A stretch of DNA of 58,418 bases from Fennellomyces sp. T-0311 (lineage: Eukaryota > Mucoromycota > Mucoromycetes > Mucorales > Lichtheimiaceae): positions 1 through 58,418 of the forward strand of contig JALLLT010000089.1 in NCBI GenBank assembly GCA_025266875.1. The letters run 5' to 3'. The notes under the pieces are model-generated. The model was not told the origin of the DNA. It ran no database searches and saw only the letters and a list, made by a program, of their open reading frames with translations. The translations under genes were made by a program, and so were the position numbers. Positions 34,733 through 47,144 of the stretch are shown piece after piece. How positions within the stretch are numbered: position 1 is the first letter of the stretch; each line of letters begins with the position of its first letter.

Positions 34733-34918
34733 TGTACCAGCGCAATTGCGCCATATTTTCCTTTATTGCTTCAGTATTGGTACATATATACCACACGTTT
34801 TATTTTTCAGTGGCCATCCGTTTTCGTCCGCGTCGTTGCTTTTTGGGGATGGTGAGACAAGGCTAGTTAATTGAGCAGTTAGACATCGTAAACATATTAA
34901 TCAAATATTATGGTCATA
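34733..34918. other. Short spacer before the Tc1-like terminus
   Basis: No feature seen. It ends at the TA (34917-34918) that precedes CAGTCATTCCAG. Confidence 0.4.
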
Positions 34919-36520
34919 CAGTCATTCCAGATCCAAACTATAATTTTATAAAGTGCTTTTCGGAAAATAAATGACTGTGTAGTTGGAAAAGTCGACCATT
35001 GGATGGTAAAATGTTATCCCGTCAGTGTTGTACACTGAAAGCGTAAATGGATATGGTCCTCGTGAAAGTCTGTTGCTGTAATCTGAAAAAGAAAAAACCT
35101 TTGCGAAAGTACAAAATCGACTTGGAAAAAAACACAAAGTGCCTGAACAATAGGTCGATAAAAATGACATATTTTATTATTATTAATAGCAGATGCTAAC
35201 CTGCTTCATACATAAATCAATCCGGGAGTGACAGTCATTTTTACTGACAGACATAACTATTTCTGTTACTTTTGAGGCAAGGTTGTCATTGGGATTAAGT
35301 GGGGTTCTTCTTATCTCTTTCGTCAACTTGTTCCTTAAATGGTAGCTGGGAACAAAAGATGAAGATTTTGCTGGAACGAGAATAACCCCATGGTGTGCCT
35401 TTTTGATAGCTTCAATCACCTTTCGATTATCGCGGTATGGCAGATCCTCCAAAACAAAATACATGTTCGGTTGTTCACGCTCCTTGAGAATCTGGATAAC
35501 ACTCTCTACAAATTGCTGGAAATGATCGAGTCGTGTCCCTTTAGCAGCCCCTTGAATTTCGAAGATTGGCAACTTCTTTATTTTTGCTGACCGATGCGCT
35601 TCATGAGAATACGCAAAGATACCATCACCATTAAGACACACATAGCCGCCAAGTTCGATGGGAATATCAGTCTTCTTGGGCTTTTGTGCGACAAACTTAA
35701 TGTCAGCCCTCGCCAACTTGCATCTGTCGATAAAGACACACTTCGTTCCGTAGTCAACTCGGTTTTCAAACAAGAAGTGCGCATACTGCTTTCGATTCTG
35801 ATTGACAGTAGCCTCTTCACTTTCCATGACCAAAGGACGATGTACAAAAACGAGATTGAAAGTCAAGTTTGCCTGTAAGTAAGACTTGATCACTTTGTTG
35901 ATGGTTTTTTGCTCTTAGGATCCTATTACATTAGCATTGACTCTTTGCACAAAATACGATGTGGTACCTGGATAAGCTTCGCTCAGCGCATATGCAGCAT
36001 ATTTCAGAACAATCCGAGGGCCAGAAGTGCTCACATATTCAGCAAGGAAGGATTTTTGTTCCAGAGAAAGATCGTTGGATGGAACTTCAGAACGCAACTT
36101 GTAACCCGGAAGAACTTCTGGATTGGCGAGCATCATGTCACGAAGTTTATAACCCATGGATTTTCCGAGTCTGTTATTTTTCGCTGCTTGGTATATGATG
36201 GTTTTCATATTCTTGAGTGTATCGACAAATTTTGCGACACGTTCAGGCTTATTACCGGACTTTACATTTAGAGACCAAACATATTGATCACTGATATCAG
36301 ATGAGGAGGTAGCTGCAGATGCTGTGATATCGTGCTTGGGAATATGGTCGGAAACTACTCCTTGCATGCCATTTGACACCTCGCGGAGATAGTTTTTTGG
36401 AGCTTGGTAATAAAAAAAAAGTTGGGTGCATAGAGTAGGAAAGTAAAGTAAACGTGGTTGTGGATAAAGTGTGTCTTTTATAAAACATCTGTGACACAAG
36501 TAGCTACTCTATTTGTGGCT
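34919..36520 (-). mobile_element. Tc1-like element of the divergent family (copy 1)
   Basis: The left end CAGTCATTCCAGATCC follows a TA dinucleotide, like the ends at 37739 and 48633. The minus-strand gene inside is family II (see CDS). The right terminal repeat was not found before Merlin copy 2 starts at 36584, so that limit is approximate. Confidence 0.65.
35183..36431 (-). pseudogene. Tc1-like protein with altered catalytic residues, copy 1
   Basis: Exon 1 (36431-35968) and exon 2 (35913-35183) join across a 54-bp intron: ALSEAYPE then QKTINKVIKSYLQ. The N-terminal half has the transposase HTH region (DQYVWSLNV ... AKNNRLGKSMGYKLRDMM, then LSLEQKSFLAEYV). The C-terminal half aligns with Tc1 DDE domains by VDYGTKCVFIDRCKL (first Asp kept). 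However the second Asp position reads YFVLEDLP (Glu for Asp of MDN) and the NPIE box reads FVPSYHLRN, with no acidic residue. The ATG at 36431 matches the start of copy 2 but a 9-T run (36412-36420) puts it one base out of frame, a probable disabling indel. Compare the copy at 47145. Confidence 0.75.
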
Positions 36521-36583
36521 TTATGTACGACTGGAAGAATTCATCAACCTCTGGGTCTGAACGAGCCGACCGAGCTTTCGCCA

Positions 36584-37738
36584 GGCTATGATGTATTATA
36601 GGTCCCACGCGATAGCGCCTGAACTAGCAGCCACACCGCTACCATATTTGGAACACATGTTACCACACATCGTGGCATCTCAGAACATAAAACAGAATTC
36701 CAAAAGAAGAAAAACTCATGATGTTCTGCGTGTTTAAAAACAACTAGTCCAATAATTTTTAAAGAAACAGTTATAGTTAAAACCAGATATTAGCAGTAGC
36801 CGATATATTGATAGTTATAAAATACAAGCAGAAAAATATAAATTACTAAGCTCTAGTAATATTTCCTAGTCTTTCAGATAACGATGGAAGGTATTCACTA
36901 TGTTGAACGCTTTAGAACTTGAAGTATATAATAGAGTTATAAGTACCTGTCATTATCAGAGTCAGACTCACTGTCACTTGAGTCATCACCAGCATGCAAA
37001 TCCAAACTATTAATTTGTGTACTTTCATTTGGAGCAAGAAAGCGTGTATAGTCTCCAGGAACACGAGTTGGTAAAGAATCTTCAATATCAACTATTCTTT
37101 CTCTGGCATAATCATCAAATGATGTAGCACTAAGGTTTTGAAATATGCTTTCCCACTGATGTCCAGCATGCTTTCGTCGCCAAATATACTCCAGTAGTTT
37201 CTATGGACAAGTAGCGACAGTTCGATGACGATGTCTAATAACATCCTTCAGTGCTCTCCACATCCCTAAAGTATTAAAAGCAAATTAGTATATATAGAGC
37301 ATGCAAAATAAAATAGTTTACTTTCAATCATATTGGTATTAAACATCTGATCACCATCAGTATGACCAATACTGTGATTCTCAGTAGCATAACCTAGCTC
37401 ATGATTTACAGCTCGATGGTTAACTCCTTCAGAACGCAATGCTATATATGAACGATGACAATCAGTGTTGATTGGTGTGCCAGTTTGAACATATTGATGG
37501 ATTAATGAGCGAAGTGTAGGGCCTTCCAGATTAGGAACAGTAGCAAAAAACACTTTTCCAGCCTGGCCATTGCGATTTTCTACCATTCCAAAGACCCATA
37601 CACCTTCAACTCGATGTCCAGAGTGGTATTTGCGCTTGCCAAACTTGCTTTCATCAACTTGCACTTCAGTTACGCCATCTCCTCCTATTATATTATATGT
37701 AAATAAGGAAATTTCATTATAACATAAACTAATACATA
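36584..37738 (-). mobile_element. Merlin transposon copy 2 (3' half only)
   Basis: The 3' terminus GGCTATGATGTATTATAGG begins at 36584. The sequence then matches copy 1 in reverse up to the TA at 37737-37738 in the transposase intron, where a Tc1-like element starts. The 5' half is not found on the other side of that element in this window. Confidence 0.88.
36950..37690 (-). pseudogene. Merlin transposase, copy 2, truncated
   Basis: Nearly identical to copy 1 exons: VQVDESKFGKR, INTDCHRSY, FNTNMIE and the following exon. Differences are mostly G-to-A on the coding strand: TGG to TAG at 37203-37201 (stop after ATCP), CGA to CAA (HRY to HQY), ATG to ATA, GAAGG to GAAAG (MIEG to MIES) and GGT to AGT. 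It lacks the 5' exon. It is an inactive relic, useful as a comparison for mutational bias. Confidence 0.88.
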
Positions 37739-38064
37739 CAGTCATTCCAGTTCCAAATGAGAAAAATTTTCGAGGCAAAAAGGAAATTGGACAGCGTGGA
37801 GATTGGAAATCGTGTTGGAAACGACGTTTATTGGACGGGAGAATGATGATCCATAGAAAGCGTTGCACACAGTAACCGTAAAAGGGTTGAAATATCGGAA
37901 AAAAGAGTCCTTAGTCCAAAAACAGTCCACATGACTAGAGGAAAGCGAAGCCGTCTTTTGAAAAAAGAAAACTACCTTTTTCCACCCAATTTCATGAACA
38001 TAAACTAACACTTCTAAGGCTAATTGTACTAATAACAATGGTAATGATGAAGCCATTCGTTTTT

Positions 38065-39841
<1,777 letters not shown>

Positions 39842-39900
39842 AATAGTGTTTGAAAAATGAAGATGTGCAGTGGTCCGACGTGCCCCTCCAAGCTTTTATC

Positions 39901-40165
39901 TTCCTGAATAATTGAACACAAAGATTATGCACTCCGATTACGTTGATGGACATGGACGAACTGATTATTATTAGTATTAATAAGAGCACGGGTTATGAGC
40001 ATGCTTAATGATTACTATACCTGGAAAACTTGTGCATTATATCAAGTAGCATAGAAGCATTTATGTAAAGTGCTTATACATAAGAATGGATATATCATGT
40101 AGTATGTAAAGCAAATACAACATGGCTAAAATATATGGAGATAAGGGAATTGGGGAAGAAAATAA
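39901..40165. other. Spacer without recognised gene
   Basis: AT-rich; neither a Tc1 terminus nor Merlin 5' sequence found. Confidence 0.4.
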
Positions 40166-40678
40166 CTACGAGCTAGATTGTGAGGCATTCATCTTCTGCA
40201 ACAACTTTGCAACAAGGTCATTGTTCGCAACTGCCAATTTCGATTTGGCCTTCCGTGCCTTGCGTTTTTTTTGCACCTTAGGAAGTAAAGGTTTATACGT
40301 ATTGATCAGCTTCCTTGCTGATGGCTTTGGCATCCCAACAGTTGCACCTGCTGCTTCCATAGACATAATTTCAGGGTCATTAAAATACGCCATGAGAACC
40401 CTTTCGATATCCTCGTCACTATACGTCTTGACATCGACTTTTGGGCGGGAACACCGTTTCTTTGGCGCTTTTTTTGATGCCACTTGTTGTTGCGGATTTG
40501 GTTTCGACAAACTAATCTGTGATACCCCAGCGTCTAATATAACCATGTCGTCTTTTCTTCTGCCGTATTGCCTAGGAGAGTACATTTCTTGATACTGTTC
40601 GAAGTCGCCCTCTAGGCCACCACCATTGATCTCCATATAATCGATCACGTTTCTATTGAGATGCGATGTAGTCGACAT
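40166..40678 (-). CDS. Stand-alone HTH protein related to transposase N-termini, 170 aa
   Basis: A single open minus-strand exon from the ATG at 40678. The N-terminal ~60 residues are polar. A basic stretch follows (KKAPKKRCSRPKVDVKTY), then YSDEDIERVLMAYF ... MEAAGATVGMPKPSARKLINTYK. This lines up in position and style with the HTH of the Tc1-like proteins nearby (YKRKQVWELISM ... KTAYRYLQEYR). The C-terminus is a basic helix (KVQKKRKARKAKSK) ending NASQSSS. No DDE domain follows. It could be a truncated transposase or a repurposed DNA-binding protein. Its promoter region is hit: a Harbinger element starts 18 bp upstream of the ATG. No lesion is visible in the frame. Confidence 0.55.
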   Translation of the reverse strand: MSTTSHLNRNVIDYMEINGGGLEGDFEQYQEMYSPRQYGRRKDDMVILDAGVSQISLSKPNPQQQVASKKAPKKRCSRPKVDVKTYSDEDIERVLMAYFNDPEIMSMEAAGATVGMPKPSARKLINTYKPLLPKVQKKRKARKAKSKLAVANNDLVAKLLQKMNASQSSS

Positions 40679-40837
40679 TTTGTAATAAACGCAGTAGGGG
40701 GTTTCAAAGTTGAGCCCTAATTTTTGCTAGTTGGGAAATTTTTGCTAGTTGGGTCCATTTTTGCTAGTTGGGATTATTTTTTGCTAGTTGAGATCTTCTG
40801 CTTGATATATCTTTTTTACGCTTAATTCATCCTCGTC

Positions 40838-42225
40838 ATGGCGCAAACCCAAAAACAAAATGCGACTAATTCTCGCAAACACACGGCAAGACACTCTGCT
40901 TCAAGGTTGGATTCAAACGAATGATCCATTTCCGAGGCATGCCGAGAACAATTAACTTATACCATTGTCAGTGCATCCAATGCCGCTGTTTCTCCAGATT
41001 CTTCTAATAAGCGCGCTAAACCTGCTGCTCGTCGTAAGTCTACTAGTAAGCAGAAAAGGTATTGTTTACTGTCGAAGAAAGTTTATTTCGCGGTTTGTTT
41101 CCAAATATTGAAAGTAGAATGACAGGGTTCGTTTTGAGGAGGAGGATGTGAATCCTGAGGATGATGCGCAGGATGATGCGCAGAAAGCGAGCGGTCAGAA
41201 GAAAAAGCTGAGCGCCTATAATCGCACCGTTCGAGCACACTACCAAGCAATGATTGAGTGGCTACAGGTCCCTATCAATTTCAAATTGATTACAGGAAGT
41301 GCGGCAAGTGGCAAGCCAGTTGGTGGCCAAAGCCTGAAAAATAAACGATGCACATAACCAACTTGCCGAGTACGTCAACGAAAAAGTCAACATCCCCAAT
41401 AATTACATTCTTTGGGACGAAAAATCAGCCGGCAATCGCTTCGCTGGATATCTGAGGAAGTTTAAAAACGAACTGGATGCCATGAAGAGGGGAACTGGAT
41501 ACGGGTTAACAGAAACCCACGTAAAGGCTGGACTGACACTCATTGTGCAAAGGAAGGAATATGAGTGCCCTTTCTTCGAAGACATGTTCGACTTATTCGA
41601 GTTCAAGCACAACATAGTTCCAGTAGCTGAAAGAGAATTCGGCAGTGTCCAGCAATCTACTTTAGCTCCTCTTCATTCTTCAGCAGACTTGGAAACTCCC
41701 AACGAAGCAGCTGGTCAACTGACCGAAGCGAACAGTTTGTCCCAGCGTCCTAGCTATCGTCAACCGGAGGATCTAGATGAGCTTGTGGATGATCTCGACG
41801 CTTACGTTCAACGTATCAGGGATGAAGAAGCAGCAGCTGTTGAGCCAACTGATGAATTGACAGCTGATGAACCGATCGTAACTGGAAGACAAGCACGTTC
41901 GAGAACGGAAACACCAGTTATGCATGATGACGATGAACCGAAACGGACCAGAAAGCGTGATTTTGCAAGCTCATACGTTGACGTTCAAACTGATCAGTTG
42001 AACTTGGAGACTAGACGTCTTGAGCTGGAAGAAAAACGGTTGAACATTGAGAAGGATGCTCAACAATTTCGGTTTGATCGGGAGGAAGAGAAGCATAGTG
42101 ACGAAATTTACCTACGTAAGCTTGCAATCAAGGCAAATCTCGTCGGTGATCTTCTTAAATCTGGAATGGGCATGGATAAAGTCCAAGAAGTTTTGGAAAC
42201 TTTCTTTGCTGATGATTTATTGTGA
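40838..42225 (+). pseudogene. Harbinger Myb/SANT-like partner protein, decayed
   Basis: Start ATG at 40838 (MAQTQKQNATNSRKH). The frame is interrupted by TGA at 40922-40924 (DSNE-stop-SISEAC), has an intron from about 41059 to a ...gacag acceptor near 41125, then VRFEEEDVNPEDD and a trihelix/Myb-like region (YNRTVRAHYQAMIEWLQ; LAEYVNEKVNIPNNY, WDEKSAGNRFAGYLRKFKNEL). A one-base frame change lies in the A-rich stretch near 41338-41346. From 41482 to 42225 the frame is open, with an acidic linker and a C-terminal coiled coil (LETRRLELEEKRLNIEKDAQQF). In PIF/Harbinger elements this protein helps bring the transposase to the DNA ends. This copy is probably non-functional. Confidence 0.75.
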
Positions 42226-42240
42226 AAATAAAAAGTAACC

Positions 42241-43467
42241 TTATTCATATTGGGAAGATACAAAATCGTTAATGGCCTCCCTCCATTGTGATGCTGGCAA
42301 GCTAGAGCTTATTCCAGCCTCTTCATCTTCACTTGGTGGTGGTGGAAGCTTTTTTTCTTTAGGCCAGTCATCGTTTTCAATTCGTAGAAAGTTATGAAGA
42401 ATTGCTGTACAGCCGATGACTTGCAATACTTTTTTTTTATCCTCCCGCGGTTCGTTGGTCCTGACTTGAACATGCATACCCTTCAGACATTGCCAGCGAT
42501 TTTTCCAGATACCGAAAGTATTTTCGATAGCAACTCGTGCAGACCCAATATATGAATTGAACGTAATGTTGCGTTCGTTTCCTTTGGTAGCACTTTTTCT
42601 GTATGGTGTTAAGAGCCTCGTACTCAAAGTGTATCCTGCATCGCCGATCAAGTACTCGCCTGGAGAGAAATAATCTTGCTCGCGCCTTGCAATTGACATA
42701 TCATTGTAGGCCACTGAATCACTAACAGAACCCGGACGGCCTGATTTGAGTTGTCGAATCATCAGACGGTCATCACAGATGGCTTGGACATTGAGTGCGT
42801 AAGTGCACTTTCGCGTAAAATACGCGCTCCCATCGGCGCCTGGTTTTTGCGAGTAGATAACATGGGTGCCGTCAATAAAGCCAACAACATTTAGAAACCC
42901 GTGCTTCTCCAGAATTCTAGCAGATATTCTTTGGCGCTCCAATGCATCTGGCCATGTAATATACTTCCCCTCAAGCGTCTCAATCGCATTTAGAACGCGC
43001 TGCATATATAAAGGGACGGTGCCATCAGCGATTCCCCATTCACGAGCAATATGGTCAACTGACGCGCCTGTGCCTCCGTGCGCCAATCGCGAAAGAGTAA
43101 CACCGAGCTGTAACCACACTGGCTCTTGCTTGTTTTTCGAGTTGCTATGAAACCCTGGATGATCCTTGATCATCGGCTCCAGTTTTAGAAACGATGCTTT
43201 GTTCATACGAACAATCTTTCTAAACGTCTTGGCAGGCCAGGAAAAAAAAAACTCTCTTGAATGCTTGAGCTTAGGGATACTGATAGAAGGATTGAGGTAG
43301 CGATGCGCCAGAATTCCAGCCTTGATTGCACATAGATCGCTGATGTGCTTCTTTTCTTTCAATCGTTCGAGCGATCCATAGGGCAAGACCATTTCACGGT
43401 GCATTCGAAGCTTGATCACGAAATCGACTTGGGAAAGGGTCCATTGACAATCAGATGTTTTTGACAT
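42241..43467 (-). CDS. PIF/Harbinger DDE transposase, 408 aa, intact
   Basis: A single open exon from the ATG at 43467, convergent with the Myb-like gene (stops 15 bp apart). An N-terminal helical region is followed by a HTH-like part (HGGTGASVDHIAREWGIADGTV). The DDE_Tnp_4-type catalytic residues are: VVGFIDGTHVIY (Asp), YLIGDAGYTLSTRLL (Asp) and SARVAIENTFGIWKNRW (Glu), followed by CTAILHNFLR. Length is usual for the family (~350-450). The gene has no lesion, while its partner gene does. It could still act if a partner protein is supplied by another copy. Confidence 0.95.
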   Translation of the reverse strand: MSKTSDCQWTLSQVDFVIKLRMHREMVLPYGSLERLKEKKHISDLCAIKAGILAHRYLNPSISIPKLKHSREFFFSWPAKTFRKIVRMNKASFLKLEPMIKDHPGFHSNSKNKQEPVWLQLGVTLSRLAHGGTGASVDHIAREWGIADGTVPLYMQRVLNAIETLEGKYITWPDALERQRISARILEKHGFLNVVGFIDGTHVIYSQKPGADGSAYFTRKCTYALNVQAICDDRLMIRQLKSGRPGSVSDSVAYNDMSIARREQDYFSPGEYLIGDAGYTLSTRLLTPYRKSATKGNERNITFNSYIGSARVAIENTFGIWKNRWQCLKGMHVQVRTNEPREDKKKVLQVIGCTAILHNFLRIENDDWPKEKKLPPPPSEDEEAGISSSLPASQWREAINDFVSSQYE

Positions 43468-43680
43468 GGTGATCTTGTAAAAGGGGTAGAAGATGTGCGT
43501 AAAAAGCAGTGAAGAAGTAAAATCTAGTTGGTCTATCTAGCGTCTCCGGAGCTGCTAGATAGGATTTGCTAGTTGGCTGAGTCTATCTAGCAAAAATTGG
43601 CCCCAACTAGCAAAAAATGGTCCCAACTAGCAAAAATTTCCCAACTAGCAAAAATTGGAGCTCAACTTTGAAACCCCCTA

Positions 43681-44089
43681 GTGTGTATTGAGAGTAATAG
43701 TGCGTACAAGGAAGCATTCTAGACATCTTTTATACTTTTAGCATTGACGATTATAATAAGAGAGTACCAGTCCACTGTAGTTTTATTAACCATGAAAAAA
43801 GAATATAAAAACGTGTATATAGCTGACTTGATTACAGAATAAATTCCCGTGGAGTGATGGCAAAAAGAGGCTATAGACAACGAATGTATACGGTATTCAG
43901 GTAGTTTAAATACGTTGTACGACTACAAAAAGGCCACGAAATAAGGAATTATCAGACAAGGGTAGGTACGAAAAGTGTGTAGACGATATGCTCACATATA
44001 GATAGGCGAAGCGATTATAGAAAATGATGATAGCGAACGTATGTGTACGATATTCATGTTGAAAGCTATGTTGCGTGATTATTATGAAA
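43681..44089. other. AT-rich non-coding flank of the fold-back
   Basis: No gene. Words such as gatgatagcgaacgtatgtgtacgat recur in the arm next to it, so the degenerate repeat units may begin here. Confidence 0.45.
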
Positions 44090-45815
44090 GAATATGAAGA
44101 AGAAGCATAGTGCATGATTGTCATGCTAAAGTAGATTGACTAAACAGGACAAAAGATTACGAAATACGTGCAGTTGAATGCGATTACAGAACATAGATAT
44201 GCTAAGTGACGATAGAGAACATGTGTGTACGATACTCATGTGGTATAATTTTGTTGCGTGATCACAAAAAGAATACGAACAAATAACTCAACACATAATT
44301 ATCATGCCAGAGTATGTAGATTTATTAAGCATGACAAAAGATCGCAGGAAACGTGCAGGCAGCATGCTTACACAGTGAAAGTATGCTAAATGGTGATAGT
44401 GAATACGTACTTGCAATGCTCACGTCATCAGAGTAAGTTGACCAAACACGGCGAGAGATTATGGAAAACGTGCACTAAATATGGTTACAAAGTGTAGATA
44501 TGTATGCCAAGTAATTAAAAAAAAACATTGATAAAAAAAGGTATCGTCACAGTACTCACATATGTAGCATAGCTAGGTTATGTGTGATTATAATAAAAGA
44601 ATACAAACCAAGCACATTGTAAATAATCATCGTACCTGATTAAGCATGACAAGAGATTATGGAAAGTGCGCAAGCAATATGCATACAGGATTTAGATATG
44701 CCAAATAATTATCTAGAATAATCATGAAGAACGTGTCTATATTATGTTTCGATAACGTGGTTAGGTGGCGTGACTATGGTAAAACGATACGAGTAAAATG
44801 TATGATGTATGATTGTCATATCGAAGCAGCTTTACCAAGCATTACAGAAGGATAAGAAAACGTGTACTGTGAATAAGTATTAGCTACTTAGTTATTATAA
44901 CCGGCAGTACTACCAAATTATAGCATAAAAGTATACAAAGAGTCTATGTGTAATGACTGTGGTTGCAAATTTAATTAAAAGATTACGTATAATACTTCAT
45001 AGTAAGAATAATTATCTAACCTTGTGTTTTCTAAAATGTCACATTTTCGTATTCTATTATTTGAATGCTTCTGGTGATCTCTTGTTGTGTTTAACAATTT
45101 TTTCTAGTATGACAATTATTCTCTATGCACTGTGTTTGCGTCCTTTTACCATAGTCACGCCACCTAACTACGTTTTCGAAACATGATACAGACATGTTCT
45201 TTATCATCATTCTAGGTAATCCTTTGGCATATCTACATTCTGTAAGCATATGCTTGCGCACTTTCCATAATCTCTTGTCATGCTTAACCATGTACGATGA
45301 TTATTTACTATGTACTTTGCTTGTATTCTTTTATTATAATCGCACATTACCTAACTATGCCACATATGTAAGTACTGCGATGACACCTTTTTTTATCAAT
45401 ATTTTTTGTAATTACTTGGTATACGTATCTACGCTTTGTAACCATATTTATTGCATGTTTTCCATAATCTCTCGCCGTGTTTGGTCAACTTACTCTGATG
45501 ACGTGAGCATTGCAAGTACGTATTCACTATCACCATTTAGCATACTTTCACTGTGTAAGCATGTTGCCTGCACGTTTCCTGCGATCTTTTGTCATGCTTA
45601 ATAAATCTACATACTCTGGCATGATAATTATGTGTTGAGTTATTTGTTCGTATTCTTTTTGTGATCACGCAACAAAATTATACCACATGATTTTCGTACA
45701 CACATGTTATCTGTCATCACTTAGTGTACCTATGTTCTGTAATCGCATTCACTTGCACGCATTTCGTAATCTTTTGTCGTGTTTAATCAACCCTTCGGGA
45801 GTGACATGTATTTTG
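44090..45815. repeat. Large fold-back palindrome (arms ~700 bp, spacer ~340 bp)
   Basis: The left arm (about 44090-44790) is repeated in inverse orientation at about 45125-45815. Long stretches match almost perfectly, for example around 44395-44470 against 45470-45540 (catcagagtaagttgacc, aaacacggcgagagattatgg). Each arm is made of degenerate units that restart with aagcatgacaaaagatt-like words at 44150, 44328, 44446 and 44642. No transposase or convincing coding frame lies inside. This resembles fold-back elements. Transcripts would form long double-stranded RNA. Confidence 0.88.
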
Positions 45816-46179
45816 CTGGTATTCTTTACCGTAATTACGCTGTGTAACCATATTGTGTAAAATACCGTGCACGCACGTTTTCTATATCTTCCAAGCATAT
45901 GTAGCATTATAAGCTATTTATGTGTCATAATTATATCGTGTACACATATGCTATATTTATTGATATCAACTGTTTTAGCTCGCTAAATATGATAGCTAGT
46001 ATGTAAATACTGATATGTTCTGTGACCCTTTCTCAGTCAAACGTGATTTAAAGCTTTATATTTTCACTAGACTTGGCAATACAAGAAATACTTTTATTAC
46101 TGTCCGTTCCGTATTCTTTCTATCTCATCGAGTACTAAATAAAATATCCTTAGTGATGCATAATATAATTTTACAAAAG
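45816..46179. other. Spacer without recognised gene
   Basis: AT-rich, nothing supported. Confidence 0.4.
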
Positions 46180-46670
46180 TCACGTACTTTTCTGTTCTCT
46201 GGAAGAAAGTGGCACCATATCAGCAGCATCTTCCACGGAATCACCATTTGTATAGTGGCGGATTCGATTTCCAGTGAAATCGTACCCATGGTCCGGCGTT
46301 AACATAATGCGCATTCTAGTACACAGTTTCATATAATGCATCTGCCACGTAGGAGTTCTTGGGTGCGTGAGATACAATGCGGGGTACTTGCAGTATACGG
46401 CCCATCTATCATGGCGACATTGACCACATATTCCTTGGGATTTGATAGCGTATACTTGGAACCCATGACAAATTTTGCCATTGACGAAGCAGCGAACGCA
46501 GACATTTTTAGGTCGACGAAAAGCATAATAGTCGAATCTACGCGATCGTGGTTGTCGATATATTAAGTCGATGGAAGCTCCGATTGATATAAAAAAAGGT
46601 CGTCGATATGTTGAACGTTCATCGTAATTAAGTGAAGTATTAGAGGAAGAGGAAGAAGAGGAACGGAATT
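46180..46670 (-). CDS. Unrecognised Cys-rich ORF fragment
   Basis: A minus-strand frame open from about 46670 to a stop at 46180 (~160 codons), without an obvious start. After a Ser-rich and Arg-rich beginning (RSTYRRPFF, RQPRSRRFDYYAFRRPK) it has VCVRCFVNGKICHGF and GICGQCRHDRWAVYCKYPA, i.e. paired CxxC motifs that could bind zinc. It then becomes charged and ends EQKST. No family recognised. It may be an exon of a longer gene or a remnant of a mobile element. Confidence 0.35.
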
Positions 46671-47144
46671 AATTATCTTCTGTTTACGGTGTTACCTATT
46701 GAAGTAGCCTGATGTCATCCCTCTTTACAACTTCCATTTTTTTGCACCAAATCTTTCACATTTATCCTACTTACTTCCATCTTATATTTACATATTACTT
46801 CGAACATCTTTCTCATCTGTTCTTTTTTAAACTGGGTATAACTATAGAAATAGTATAAATATCCTGGATTTCGAAAGAAAACACAGCAGTTAACACACAC
46901 CTGTTAAACATATTCTTAACTAGTAACTGTCGTGTAACAACGTCGTCGGTTACGAATTGATAATCATGTGTAGGCATAACTCATATGCTCTATTCACATA
47001 ATTATTACTTTGTTACTTTATTACCATGTTTCCTGTACTCTTTTGTTATGTTTAAAACGTACTTTGTATAACGACAAAATATTTAAATAAAGCTTTTTTT
47101 TTGCCAGTTCTAAAGCATTTAAACTTTATTTTTTAAAAATTATC
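46671..47144. other. Spacer before Tc1-like copy 2
   Basis: A short GA/CT-rich run near 46640-46665 and AT-rich DNA. The 5' end of the next element should lie here but I could not identify its terminal repeat. Confidence 0.4.

Larger units (their letters stand above)
40697..43678. mobile_element. PIF/Harbinger DNA transposon
   Basis: Terminal inverted repeats begin GGGGGTTTCAAAGTTGAG on both ends and contain 3-4 tandem TTTTTGCTAGTTGGG units each (40720-40790; 43560-43660). TA flanks both ends (40695-40696, 43679-43680); a 3-bp TWA duplication typical of the superfamily is not clear. The element carries the expected gene pair, convergent: a Myb-like protein on plus and a DDE transposase on minus. 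Confidence 0.92.

Noticed and set aside
34002..34874. Longest open frame here (290 codons) as a gene
   Set aside because: It is rich in Thr/Ser/Gln/His and is an out-of-frame shadow; the frame with DIRS RNase H motifs is a different one.
36500..36560. gtacgactggaag as the right terminal repeat of Tc1-like copy 1
   Set aside because: Only about eight bases resemble the expected inverse end and no TA follows in the right place.
44953..46302. Several 65-135 codon ORFs in the fold-back region
   Set aside because: They are AT-rich, differ between the two arms and lack any domain.
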